Positions 32,714 through 40,874 of a stretch of DNA of 64,000 bases are shown piece after piece. This DNA comes from DASQHW01 sp038238245 (GTDB lineage: Bacteria > Actinomycetota > Acidimicrobiia > IMCC26256 > PALSA-610). The position numbers and the translations under genes were made by a program. The number at the start of each line of letters is the position of its first letter. The stretch's first letter is position 1. Location of the stretch: positions 124,001-188,000 of the forward strand of contig JBBRXX010000003.1 in the NCBI GenBank assembly GCA_038238245.1. Direction: 5' to 3'. The notes under the pieces are model-generated. The model was not told the origin of the DNA, made no database searches, and worked only from the letters and a program-made list of their open reading frames with translations.

Positions 32714-34219
32714 TCAGCCGGTCAGCGTTGTTCGTGGGTGGACCGGCAGGAGCAACGGCGGCCGTGGCGGCTGGCTGAAGTCGAAGTCGTTCCTGAGGTC
32801 GCCGAGGATGGGAACGTCCTCACGAACCGTCGGGCGCGGATCGGGCCGGCCGTCGGTTTCGGGATCGAGACGCTGGCTTCTGAGGAAGTCGTCCTCGATG
32901 AACTTGACGTACGCGTCGAAGCTCAGCGTCTGATGATCCACATGCCCGCGCTTCGCGTACGGACTGATGACCAGGCCCGGAACGCGTAGTCCGTAGCCGT
33001 TCACGTCGACCCTGGGCGGCACGACGTGGTCGTAGAAGCCGCCCCAGTCGTCCCAGGCCAGGAAGATCGCGGTCGAGTTCCAGTCCGGGCCGCGCATCAC
33101 TGCGTTGACCAGACTGGTGACATACGACATCCCGGCGCTGATGCGGCCCGGGGGGTGCTCGCTGAGGTCACCGGACGGGACCACCCAGGAGACGGCGGGC
33201 AGCGTCCCCTGGTGGGCGGCCTTGTAGAAATGATCCACCGACTGGATGTTGCCGAGCTGGTCGTTGTTTCGCACCGTGTCGAAGTACGGGAGCGGATTCC
33301 AGATGCCCGGCGTGCGCGCGTTCTGCTTGACCGGCGCGCAGGCGATTGCGGCGTCGTCCTCGCAATCGGGCTCGCTCCCCGCCACGACGAAGTAACCCCA
33401 CGAGACCTTGTGCTTGTGGAGGAGGTACGTGAGATCGGTCCAGGCATAGATGGGGACGCCGACCTTGCCCGGCCGCAACGGGGACCCGTTCGGGGGCGTC
33501 GGGCCCGGTTGCTCGAGTGCGTTCGTGCACGACCCGGGACGGTTGTGCATTGTGCACGCCGCAGACCACTCGGAGACTTGGAAGAGATGCTCGGGCAGGC
33601 TCCACGACGCGTTCGGTTCGAACATGCGGTCCTGCAGGACGAAGTTCTTCGCGTACGCCCAGTAGTTCGGGATGTCGCTCTGCGTGTGGTAGCCCATCAC
33701 GTCGGTGCCCGCGCCCGCGGCGCGGAGCAACGCGCAGTTGGGATTGTTGACGTCGGCGCACGCATGCTGGGCGTTTCTCGCTTCTCGCACGAAGCCGAGC
33801 ATCTGTCCGTCGCCGATGTCGTTTCGTGCGGACGCCGCAGCGTGTGGGCCACCGACGTTCACGTCTGCGTGATCGGGAAACGGTTTGATGCACGTCTTCT
33901 GGGCTGGGTCGGGCGCGCAGACGACCGGCGCCCCGTTCTTCATTGCGATGCCGTTGGCACCCGGATAGGTGCCGAAGTAACTGTCGAACGAGCGGTTCTC
34001 CTGCATGATCACGACGACGTGGCGAATCTTCTTGATGCCGGGGAGGCCGAAGAAGCCGCGACCGCCGGTCGCCGCCGGACTTGACGGAGAAATGGGTTGC
34101 GTCGTCGGTGGCGAATTGGAGCCGCGGGACGCGTTGAACGCGAGCGCACCGACCAGGACCGCAACACCGACCGCGACGACGACGCCGACACGCCGGCGTG
34201 TCCACGAACCGCGTGCCAT
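32714..34219 (-). CDS. Phosphoesterase family protein (phospholipase C / acid phosphatase type)
   Basis: 501 residues from ATG 34219, which has GGAAGGA five bases upstream; the frame extends nine codons further. A basic N-terminus (RGSWTRRR) and one hydrophobic segment form a signal or anchor. The catalytic N-terminal motif 'IRHVVVIMQENRSFDSYFG' (metal-binding E-N-x-S-F-D) is the hallmark of the phosphoesterase/PLC-AcpA superfamily, followed by 'WAYAKNFVLQDRMFEPNASWSLPEHL' and 'IFLAWDDWGGFYDHVVPP', with D-D and H metal ligands. At about 500 residues it matches the short acid-phosphatase/PLC forms. Expected role: hydrolysis of phospholipids or phosphate esters outside the cell, perhaps for phosphate supply. 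Confidence 0.9.
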   Translation of the reverse strand: MARGSWTRRRVGVVVAVGVAVLVGALAFNASRGSNSPPTTQPISPSSPAATGGRGFFGLPGIKKIRHVVVIMQENRSFDSYFGTYPGANGIAMKNGAPVVCAPDPAQKTCIKPFPDHADVNVGGPHAAASARNDIGDGQMLGFVREARNAQHACADVNNPNCALLRAAGAGTDVMGYHTQSDIPNYWAYAKNFVLQDRMFEPNASWSLPEHLFQVSEWSAACTMHNRPGSCTNALEQPGPTPPNGSPLRPGKVGVPIYAWTDLTYLLHKHKVSWGYFVVAGSEPDCEDDAAIACAPVKQNARTPGIWNPLPYFDTVRNNDQLGNIQSVDHFYKAAHQGTLPAVSWVVPSGDLSEHPPGRISAGMSYVTSLVNAVMRGPDWNSTAIFLAWDDWGGFYDHVVPPRVDVNGYGLRVPGLVISPYAKRGHVDHQTLSFDAYVKFIEDDFLRSQRLDPETDGRPDPRPTVREDVPILGDLRNDFDFSQPPRPPLLLPVHPRTTLTG

Positions 34220-34359
34220 CGTCGTCCTTCCCCTGCCGCCTGCCATCGAGGTATCGGGTCATCGTCCCACGTCGCGGACGTTCGATTCGTGTCGGCCCGA
34301 CCGCGATCGCGCGCGACGGCGAGGTAACGTATCCGGCGCGAATCAGGTTGCCGGAGTCC

Positions 34360-35061
34360 ATGACGACGAACAGGATGTGGCGTTTGCGTTCCAGGTTCGC
34401 GATCGCGGCGCTCGTTGCGCTGGGCGTCGCCGGCTGTTCGTCGTCAACGCCATCGACCGCGCCTTCGACGACGACGACGACGACAACAACCGCGTGCACC
34501 CCTCCGCCGACAGCGGCCAACCCGGCGACCTCGAAGCAGGTCGTGCCCGTGGACGGCAAGGGCGAACAGGTCGTGCAGCTTCCGCATGACGTCGCGCTTC
34601 CCGCGATCGTGTACGCGCACTACTCCGGGCGCGGCACCTTCGGCGTCGACAGTCAGCCGGCCGACGGAGTCGACCGGATTGTGCTCGTCGCCTCCAAGGG
34701 CGCGTACGAAGGCACGTTCCCTGTCGGGTTCGTCGACGAGAAGTGTGCCCCCACCACCGCGCTGCACGTGGAGGCCGGTGGTCCGTGGCATCTCGACATA
34801 GCCAACGCGAGCCTCGCCCCACGGCTCGAGAAGACCGGGATCGCAGGTTTCGGCGACGCGGTGCTCGCGTACCGAGGACCCAAGGCTCGGTTCCGCGTCA
34901 CACACTCCGGCGACTCTTCGTTCGTGCTGCGTACCTACGGGAGCTCCACCCTGACCTTCACTCGAGGTCGCGGTGCGGCCAATGGCATCGTGACGCTCGC
35001 GGCCGGCCCGCTCTTCGTCGCGGTGACGACGGTGGGGGATTGGTCGATCGCACCCGCCTGA
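34360..35061 (+). CDS. Putative lipoprotein of unknown function
   Basis: 233 residues. After MTTNRMWRLRSRFAIAALVA comes the lipobox L-G-V-A-G-C (cysteine at residue 26), so the mature protein should be lipid-anchored on the outer face. A threonine/proline linker (TAPSTTTTTTTT) precedes a beta-rich domain with 'GRGTFGVDSQPADGVDRIVLVASKGAYEGTF' and 'GGPWHLDIANASLAPRLE', and one further cysteine pair (ACTPP, KCAPTT). No family recognised. GGAG lies just upstream of ATG 34360. It is divergent from the phosphoesterase gene. Confidence 0.72.
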   Translation: MTTNRMWRLRSRFAIAALVALGVAGCSSSTPSTAPSTTTTTTTTACTPPPTAANPATSKQVVPVDGKGEQVVQLPHDVALPAIVYAHYSGRGTFGVDSQPADGVDRIVLVASKGAYEGTFPVGFVDEKCAPTTALHVEAGGPWHLDIANASLAPRLEKTGIAGFGDAVLAYRGPKARFRVTHSGDSSFVLRTYGSSTLTFTRGRGAANGIVTLAAGPLFVAVTTVGDWSIAPA

Positions 35062-35136
35062 CCTGCAAAAGTCGGGTCTCTCGGCGCCGAAGAAGGGTCT
35101 CCAGTATCGGCGTGTTCGCGTCGATCCACCCGGCGT

Positions 35137-35451
35137 ATGTCCATCACGCGACCGGAAGCGCCACGCCAAGGACTCGTCCGGCGCGGCGACGTTGCCGACC
35201 GGGTGGGCGAGCTCGAGCGCATCGTCGAGGAGCTCGGCGACGCACGGGCCGAAGGAACCGCCTCGTCCGCGTGGAGGTCGGCACGGACGCCGTCGGCCAT
35301 GACGCGAGAGCAGGCCGTCGCGCTGACCGCGGCGATGTATCCGGGAGAGTCCTCGCGCCGCTGGCGCCGGCCGGCTTCGCGTCGACAGGGTGCGATGCCC
35401 GTTCGCCTCTTCTTCGTGCTGCCCACCGACGCGCGCCCTCGCTGGAAATAG
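35137..35451 (+). CDS. Possible small protein in an otherwise gene-free gap
   Basis: The gap 35062-35480 holds one weakly supported reading frame of 104 residues. It contains 'DRVGELERIVEELGDARAEG' (helical, acidic) and 'MTREQAVALTAAMYPGES', and codon third positions are mostly G or C, which is why it is listed. The C-terminal part is arginine-rich and less protein-like, and no ribosome site is clear. It may be real, a decayed gene with a frameshift near 35290, or chance. Nothing else is seen in the gap. Confidence 0.28.
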   Translation: MSITRPEAPRQGLVRRGDVADRVGELERIVEELGDARAEGTASSAWRSARTPSAMTREQAVALTAAMYPGESSRRWRRPASRRQGAMPVRLFFVLPTDARPRWK

Positions 35452-35480
35452 CCGTCTGGACCGGCGGGTCGTACGTCGAT

Positions 35481-36290
35481 TCACCCGTCGCCGGGACCGC
35501 CACTGCGGCCGTGCTTCCAGTAGCCACGCACCACCGCGCCGGCGCGCGGGAGGCCGCGATGCTCGAAGAGCTCGCGGCGGACGCGTTGCACCGCGGCCGC
35601 CTCGCCGGCAACCCAGACCAACGTGTCCGGGGCGAGCTCGACGCCGTGGACCGCGGCGACGAAGGCGTCCCCGGGCGGCGCGTCGCGGGGCAGGTCGTGC
35701 CACTCGACGGTCGCGTGCGGATGATCGGGAAGCGCGAGGCGCGCGTCGGGGTGCGCGATCTCGATGTGCACGTCCACCGGCGTCGTCGCGGGCAGCACCT
35801 CGAGGAGCTGGCTGATCGCGGGGATCGCGGTCTCGTCGCCGGCCAGCACGAACCCTGGCCCGTCGGGATCGACGGTGTAGCCGCGCCCCGGGCCCGAGAC
35901 CGCGGCCGCGGACCCGGGTTCGACAGCTTCGGCCCACTGGGACGCGGCGCCACCGCCGTGCAACACGATCTCGACGTCGAGCTCGGGAAGCGCTCCGTCG
36001 ACACGGCGCGGCGTGACGGTGCGAATCGTGGGTCGCCGGCCGTCCGGAAGAAGGAATTCGTTGCCGTTCCACGCCGGGATGACCGGCTCGTTCGTACCGG
36101 GCGGCGGGAGCAACAGCCGCACGCTCGCGGCCGGCTCTTCGACGACCAGGCCTTCGAGCTCCGCGCCGGTCAGCGTGATGCGAACCATCCGGGGGCTGCG
36201 GGCTTCGACGCGGCCCACCGCGACACGGCGAAACGCCGGCGGCTCGCGGCGCCCGCGCCCGGGCGCGGCGTGCGGCTCGGAGCTACTCAC
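35481..36290 (-). CDS. Siderophore-interacting protein (FAD-dependent ferric reductase type)
   Basis: 269 residues from GTG 36290 (a TTG lies one codon upstream). N-terminal FAD-binding barrel: 'RVEARSPRMVRITLTGAELEGL', then 'RTVTPRRVDGALPELDVEIVLHG' with the R-x-(Y/V)-T-P-R flavin signature, and 'WAEAVEPGSAAAVSGPGRG'. The C-terminal SIP domain has 'GFVLAGDETAIPAISQLLE' and ends with 'WVAGEAAAVQRVRRELFEHRG' and 'RGYWKHGRSG'. The family reduces ferric siderophores in the cytoplasm. No siderophore gene is nearby. Its start overlaps the stop of the gene at 36283, so it is likely the last gene of a three-gene run beginning at 37130. Confidence 0.88.
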   Translation of the reverse strand: MSSSEPHAAPGRGRREPPAFRRVAVGRVEARSPRMVRITLTGAELEGLVVEEPAASVRLLLPPPGTNEPVIPAWNGNEFLLPDGRRPTIRTVTPRRVDGALPELDVEIVLHGGGAASQWAEAVEPGSAAAVSGPGRGYTVDPDGPGFVLAGDETAIPAISQLLEVLPATTPVDVHIEIAHPDARLALPDHPHATVEWHDLPRDAPPGDAFVAAVHGVELAPDTLVWVAGEAAAVQRVRRELFEHRGLPRAGAVVRGYWKHGRSGGPGDG

Positions 36291-36777
36291 CAATGCGATC
36301 GAGCCGAGCGGTGAACACGCCGGCGTACTTCCACACCATCTGTGCGCCGTCGAGCGCGCGTGTCACGACGACCTCCGCCGGCATCCCCATGGGCCGCAAC
36401 ACATGCACACCATCTTCGTAGGACGCGACCACGGTGATCTCGGTGGTGAAGTCGGACTGCATCACGTCGTGCACGCCGTTCGCTTCGGTTCCGTCGCACC
36501 GCATGTCGTGAATGACGCCGCTCGCCGTGACGACGAGCCGGTTTGCACACTGTTCGATCCGCTGCACCATGTCGAACGCAGGGTGATCCGCGGGTGCGGG
36601 CACCCCGTGCACGTCGACCGCGACGACGCGCCACACCCCTCGCAGGTCGACCGCGTCTTCGACGAGCGGCTCGGTGCAAGCTGCGAGGATCGGCGGTGGC
36701 ATTTCGTCGCCGTAGCCGCCCGGCGGCGTGTGCGCGATCGGAACATCGTCGGCGTGGGATTTCGGCACAGTGGTCAC
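36283..36777 (-). CDS. Hypothetical protein
   Basis: 164 residues from GTG 36777, which overlaps the stop of the MmcQ/YjbR gene (GTGA). A second start (ATG) lies 25 codons in, at MPPPILAACTEPLVEDAV. The sequence is beta-rich, with 'DLRGVWRVVAVDVHGVPAPADHPA', 'DMVQRIEQCANRLVVTASGVIHDMRCDGTE' and 'VTRALDGAQMVWKYAGVFTARLDRIG', the look of a lipocalin-like or calycin small-molecule barrel. No exact family is recognised. It is sandwiched in translational coupling between the YjbR-like and SIP genes. Confidence 0.62.
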   Translation of the reverse strand: MTTVPKSHADDVPIAHTPPGGYGDEMPPPILAACTEPLVEDAVDLRGVWRVVAVDVHGVPAPADHPAFDMVQRIEQCANRLVVTASGVIHDMRCDGTEANGVHDVMQSDFTTEITVVASYEDGVHVLRPMGMPAEVVVTRALDGAQMVWKYAGVFTARLDRIGE

Positions 36778-37130
36778 GCTCCCGGCAGCTGGCCCCCGTA
36801 GTCGTTGAGGACGCGCTTCGGGGCCTTCACCCGCCAAGACTCGGTGATCAGCTCGCGGAGCTCCGCCACATCCACCGCCGCCAGATTCACGAGCACGGTG
36901 GGATAACCGTCGTAGTGCGGTGTGGTGAAGAATTTCTCCGGCTCTGATTCGAGAAGCATCTCTTTCTCCCCGAGATCGGCGACGAACACGACGAGGCCGC
37001 CCTCCGCCTCGCTGCGTATTCGCAGGAATCCCTTGTCCTTCACGCGGAAGCCCGGCGTGTTGAACCAGGGCTTCTCGATCGTCTCGGGCAGCGAGAGTGC
37101 GATCCGGCGGACGTCTTTCTCGGTCGCCAC
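36774..37130 (-). CDS. MmcQ/YjbR family protein
   Basis: 118 residues, the usual length for the family. 'DVRRIALSLPETIEKPWFNTPGFRVKDKGFLRI' (read in two parts), 'EMLLESEPEKFFTTPHYDGYPTVLVNL' and 'LRELITESWRVKAPKRVLNDY' are the family landmarks. The fold resembles a double-wing DNA-binding domain, but most members have no known function. First gene of the run 37130 to 35481. Confidence 0.88.
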   Translation of the reverse strand: MATEKDVRRIALSLPETIEKPWFNTPGFRVKDKGFLRIRSEAEGGLVVFVADLGEKEMLLESEPEKFFTTPHYDGYPTVLVNLAAVDVAELRELITESWRVKAPKRVLNDYGGQLPGA

Positions 37131-37241
37131 GCGAGCAGCGTAGGTCCCGTTGCGCGGGACCGAAAATCACGATCGCGACCGGCGAACGCTCCCGGCGCCG
37201 TGTCCGGATCCGGCTCGGCGAGCGTGATATCCGTACTGGTG

Positions 37242-37916
37242 ATGCGAGCCGCCGAACTCTTTCCCCGCGCCCGCCGAGCGGTCGGTCCCGGAGCGGTGCA
37301 CGTCCCGGATTGGCTCGATCTCGACGCGCAGGTCGAGCTCGTCGGGCAGTGTCGCGAATGGGCACGACCGCCGGCCGGGTTGCGCACACCCCGCATGCCC
37401 GACGGTACGCCGCTGTCGATCCGTTCGGTCTGTCTGGGCTGGCACTGGTATCCGTACGCCTATTCGCGTACGTGCGACGACCACGACGGCGCCCCGGTGA
37501 AGCCGCTCCCGCCCGGCCTCGAAGCGCGGGCCGTTGCCGCAGCGGAAGCAGCCGGTTACGCGCGCGAACGCGTCCGCTTCGACGCGTCGATCGTCAACAT
37601 CTACAGCCCGGAGTCGAAGCTCGGTCTCCATCAGGACATTGCCGAGACCGCGGGCTCGATCGCCGCAGGCAGCCCCGTCGTCACCATCAGCCTCGGCGAC
37701 ACTTGCATCTTCCGGTTCGGCAACAGCGAGACGCGTACACGGCCGTGGACCGACGTCGAGCTGCGCAGCGGAGACCTGTTCGTCTTCGGCGGAGCGTCGC
37801 GGCTTGCGTTTCACGGGGTCGTGCGTACGATCCCCGACACCTCGCCGCCCGAGCTCGCCCTCGACGAGACGCGGATCAGCATCACGGTTCGAGACTCCGG
37901 GCTCGGCCAACGATGA
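37242..37916 (+). CDS. alkB: AlkB-type Fe(II)/2-oxoglutarate dioxygenase
   Basis: About 224 residues from ATG 37242; an in-frame GTG at 37200 would add 14 residues but homologous sequence begins near 'AAELFPRARRAVGPGAVHVPDWL'. 'SVCLGWHWYPYAYS' and 'FDASIVNIYSPESKLGLHQDIAE' carry the N-x-Y...L-x-x-H-x-D-x-x-E iron signature (H130, D132), 'LFVFGGASRLAFHGV' gives the distal iron histidine (H190) and 'DETRISITVRDSG' the 2-oxoglutarate arginines. The enzyme repairs 1-methyladenine and 3-methylcytosine by oxidative demethylation. It is divergent from the YjbR-like gene and converges on the MarR gene. Confidence 0.88.
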   Translation: MRAAELFPRARRAVGPGAVHVPDWLDLDAQVELVGQCREWARPPAGLRTPRMPDGTPLSIRSVCLGWHWYPYAYSRTCDDHDGAPVKPLPPGLEARAVAAAEAAGYARERVRFDASIVNIYSPESKLGLHQDIAETAGSIAAGSPVVTISLGDTCIFRFGNSETRTRPWTDVELRSGDLFVFGGASRLAFHGVVRTIPDTSPPELALDETRISITVRDSGLGQR

Positions 37917-37953
37917 CCTTCGCCGCGTCGCACAGTCCGCAAGCCACCTGAGG

Positions 37954-38439
37954 TCACGCGTCGAAGGGAGCGACGACGCGACGCAGCAACGCCGCGAGCG
38001 TGGCGCGTTCGCTCGCATCGAGCGTGCCGAGTATCGCGTCCTCACGTGCGGCGAGATCCTCGAGGGCGCGCTCGACGCGCCGGCGACCGGCGGCCGTGAG
38101 CTGCACGCGCACGGAGCGGGCGTCGGTCGGATCGGGACGCCGACGCACGAGGCCCCGCTCTTCGAGGCGATCGATCCGGTTGGTCATCGTGCCCGAGGTG
38201 ACAAGGGTCTGCGCGAGCAGCTGACCGGGGGAGAGTTGTTGACCGTCGGCGCGGCGCAGCGCGGAGAGGACGTCGAACGTCCAGGTCTCGAGGTCATGGC
38301 GCGCGAACACGAGCGTGCGCTGGCGGTCGAGGTGGCGAGCGAGGCGCGCGACGCGCGAGAGGACCTCGAGCGGAGAGACGTCGACACCGGGAAGCACCCG
38401 GCGCCAGCCGCCGACCAGACGCTCGACTTCGTCCTCCAT
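37954..38439 (-). CDS. MarR family transcriptional regulator
   Basis: 161 residues with the MarR winged-helix layout: dimerisation helices at both ends, 'DVLSALRRADGQQLSPGQLL' and 'LVTSGTMTNRIDRLEERGLVRRRPDPTDARSVRVQLTAAGRR' (helix-turn-helix plus wing with D-x-R-S), and 'LDASERATLAALLRRVV'. It is divergent from the aconitase gene. Two palindromes of one sequence type lie in the 128-base gap (38447-38460 and 38480-38493), so it most likely represses itself and the aconitase gene. The effector is unknown. Confidence 0.88.
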   Translation of the reverse strand: MEDEVERLVGGWRRVLPGVDVSPLEVLSRVARLARHLDRQRTLVFARHDLETWTFDVLSALRRADGQQLSPGQLLAQTLVTSGTMTNRIDRLEERGLVRRRPDPTDARSVRVQLTAAGRRRVERALEDLAAREDAILGTLDASERATLAALLRRVVAPFDA

Positions 38440-38446
38440 CCCAACA

Positions 38447-38460
38447 TCTTGACATCAAGA
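38447..38460. promoter_or_regulatory. Operator-like palindrome 1, marR/aconitase divergon
   Basis: TCTTGACATCAAGA: perfect 6-bp arms TCTTGA and TCAAGA around a central CA. It lies eight bases upstream of the MarR start codon. The TTGACA within it (38449-38454) can serve as the -35 of a promoter towards aconitase, with TAGTTT at 38473-38478 (18-base spacer) as -10. A bound repressor would block that promoter. Confidence 0.6.
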
Positions 38461-38479
38461 GACCTCTGCGGCTAGTTTC

Positions 38480-38493
38480 TCTTGACATCGAGA
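38480..38493. promoter_or_regulatory. Operator-like palindrome 2, marR/aconitase divergon
   Basis: TCTTGACATCGAGA: the same element as palindrome 1 with a single mismatch (A to G), centred 33 bases from it, about three helical turns. It would overlap the predicted transcription start of the aconitase promoter. Same-face spacing favours cooperative binding of two dimers. Confidence 0.58.
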
Positions 38494-38567
38494 CAAAAGA
38501 CCCGCCTCCGATCTACGCGCAGCTGCCGGCACGGGCGGCCCTGGCCCGCGAACGGCTGGGGCGGCCG

Positions 38568-40757
38568 GTGACGTTCGCCGAGAAGGTGCTCGTCAACCAC
38601 TTGCGTGATCCGCACGGTCAGGAGCTCCGGCGGGGCCACAGCGACGCGAACTTCGATCCCGACCGCGTCGCACTGCAGGACGCCCTCGCGCAGATCGTCG
38701 CGCTCCAATTCATGACGGCCGGTCTCGATGAGGTCGTGTTGCCCACCACCATCCACTGCGATCACCTCATCCGGGCCAAGGTTGCCGCCGCCGACGACCT
38801 CGAGACCGCGCTCGACGTCAATGCCGAGGTGTACGACTTCCTCCGGGCGGTCGCGGCCAGGTACGGCATCGGATTCTGGAAACCCGGATCGGGGATCATT
38901 CACCAGGTCGTGTTCGAGAACTACGCATTCCCCGGCGGGATGATGATCGGCACCGACAGCCATACGCCGAACGCGGGTGGCATGGGAATGGTGGCCATCG
39001 GCGTCGGCGGCGGCGACGCGATCGACGCCATGACCGGGCGCCCGTTCAGCGTTCGGTGGCCCAAGCTCATCGGTGTCCGTCTCACCGGCGCGTTGAACGG
39101 CTGGTCCTCACCGAAGGACGTCATCCTCCGCGTGGCACAGGTGCTCACGGTGAAGGGCGGAACCGGCGCGGTCGTCGAATACTTCGGCCCCGGCACCGAG
39201 AGGATCGCGGCGACCGGCAAGGGCACGATCTGCAACATGGGCGCCGAGATCGGAGCGACAACCTCGCTCTTCCCGTTCGACGACAACATCGCCGCCTATC
39301 TGCGGGCCACGGGCCGCGGCGGTATCGCGGACGCCGCCGTACCGGTCGCGGCCGACCTGCGCGCCGACCCCGAGGTGGAGGCCGATCCCGGTCGCTTCTT
39401 CGACGAGGTCATCGAGATCGACCTCGGCACCCTTCTCCCGATGATCAACGGGCCCGACAGCCCCGATCTCGGGCACCAGGTCAGCGAGGTCGGCGCGTGG
39501 GCACGTGGGCACGGGGTCCCCGTGGAGATCTCGGCGGCGCTGATCGGCTCGTGCACGAACTCTTCGTACGAGGACATCAGCCGCGCCGCATCCATCGCCC
39601 GGCAGGCATCCGCAGAGGGCCTGCGCGCGCGAGTGCCGCTGTATATCACGCCCGGCTCCGAGCAGGTGCGGGCCACGATCGAACGCGATGGGCTGCTCGC
39701 AGATCTCGAGGGAATCGGTGGCACGGTCCTCGCCAATGCGTGCGGTCCGTGCATCGGCCAGTGGGAGCGTGTGCACGTCGACCCGGCGCGGCCGAACACG
39801 ATCGTGAACAGCTACAACCGCAACTTTCCGAAGCGCAACGACGGCAACGCCAACACGAAGTCGTTCGTCACCTCACCCGACATGGTCATCGCCTACGCGT
39901 TGGCCGGAACGCTCGACTTCAACCCGCTCACCGATGCCGTCACATCGGACGCGGGCGTGGCCGTGATGCTCGATGCACCCGTCGGCGAGGTCCTGCCACC
40001 CCGCGGCTTCGATCCCGGGGAGTCGGGCAACGTCCCGGCGGCACGCGCCCCGTCCGCGCGTTCGCGCATCGACGTCACGGTGTCACCCACGTCCGATCGT
40101 CTCCAGCTCTTGCAGCCGTTCGCGGAGTGGGACGGCAACGACTATGTCGACCTGCCCGTGTTGTTGAAGGCGAAAGGCAAGTGCACGACCGATCACATCT
40201 CGGCGGCCGGTCGCTGGCTCGATTTCCGCGGCCACCTCGAGAACATCTCGGGGAACCTCTTCCTCGGGGTTGTCAACGCGTTCACGGGCGCGGTCGGCAC
40301 GGGCAAGGATCCGGTCGACGCGGAGACGCGCGCGTTCCCCGAGATCGCCGCGCACCTCGCGGCAGCAGGCGTTCGTTGGTGTGCGGTGGGCGACGAGAAC
40401 TACGGCGAAGGATCATCGCGCGAGCACGCGGCGATGGAACCGCGATACCGCAACGGCGTCGTGATCTTCGCTCGGTCCTTTGCGCGCATCCACGAGACGA
40501 ACCTCAAGAAGCAAGGGCTCTTGCCGCTCACCTTCGCCGATCCATCGACATACGACATGATCGGCGAGGACGACCGGATCTCGGTGCTCGACCTGGCCCT
40601 GCTGGCACCCGAGCAGCCCGTGAGATGCCGCATCAGGAAGCCTGACGGCGCGAGCGTCGAATTCGACTGCTGTCACACGTTCAACGCCGAGCAGATCGCA
40701 TGGTTCGAGGCCGGCAGCGCACTCAACGTCATCCGCCGCCGGCTACGCGCTCGGTGA
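38568..40757 (+). CDS. acnA: Aconitate hydratase (mitochondrial-type aconitase)
   Basis: At least 729 residues. 'RVALQDALAQIVALQFMTAG', 'TTIHCDHLIRAKV', 'YGIGFWKPGSGIIHQVVFENYAFPG' and 'GTDSHTPNAGGMGMVAIGVGGGDA' are aconitase hallmarks; the 4Fe-4S cysteines are in IGSCTNSS (about residue 329) and NACGPCIG (about 392 and 395). The swivel domain has 'KCTTDHISAAGRWLDFRG' and 'GEGSSREHAAMEPRYRNG'. It interconverts citrate and isocitrate. The sequence pattern is that of the mitochondrial-type, not the IRP-type, enzyme. Upstream of GTG 38568 the frame stays open and reads IYAQLPARAALARERLGRP, which looks like the normal N-terminus of such enzymes, but no ATG, GTG or TTG precedes it, so the real start is uncertain. 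Confidence 0.93.
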   Translation: MTFAEKVLVNHLRDPHGQELRRGHSDANFDPDRVALQDALAQIVALQFMTAGLDEVVLPTTIHCDHLIRAKVAAADDLETALDVNAEVYDFLRAVAARYGIGFWKPGSGIIHQVVFENYAFPGGMMIGTDSHTPNAGGMGMVAIGVGGGDAIDAMTGRPFSVRWPKLIGVRLTGALNGWSSPKDVILRVAQVLTVKGGTGAVVEYFGPGTERIAATGKGTICNMGAEIGATTSLFPFDDNIAAYLRATGRGGIADAAVPVAADLRADPEVEADPGRFFDEVIEIDLGTLLPMINGPDSPDLGHQVSEVGAWARGHGVPVEISAALIGSCTNSSYEDISRAASIARQASAEGLRARVPLYITPGSEQVRATIERDGLLADLEGIGGTVLANACGPCIGQWERVHVDPARPNTIVNSYNRNFPKRNDGNANTKSFVTSPDMVIAYALAGTLDFNPLTDAVTSDAGVAVMLDAPVGEVLPPRGFDPGESGNVPAARAPSARSRIDVTVSPTSDRLQLLQPFAEWDGNDYVDLPVLLKAKGKCTTDHISAAGRWLDFRGHLENISGNLFLGVVNAFTGAVGTGKDPVDAETRAFPEIAAHLAAAGVRWCAVGDENYGEGSSREHAAMEPRYRNGVVIFARSFARIHETNLKKQGLLPLTFADPSTYDMIGEDDRISVLDLALLAPEQPVRCRIRKPDGASVEFDCCHTFNAEQIAWFEAGSALNVIRRRLRAR

Positions 40758-40874
40758 GTCTTTCCGCGCGGCGACGCGTGGGCATGAATGCATCGTGAGA
40801 CCGATGAGTTCTGCGCCATCATGCGGTCTCACCCTTCGAACCGCACAACCAGAGCCGACGCAGAGGAGCGCGTG

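Noticed and set aside
34480..34510. Run of ACG/ACA triplets in the lipoprotein gene
   Set aside because: It simply encodes the threonine linker after the lipobox; not a regulatory repeat.
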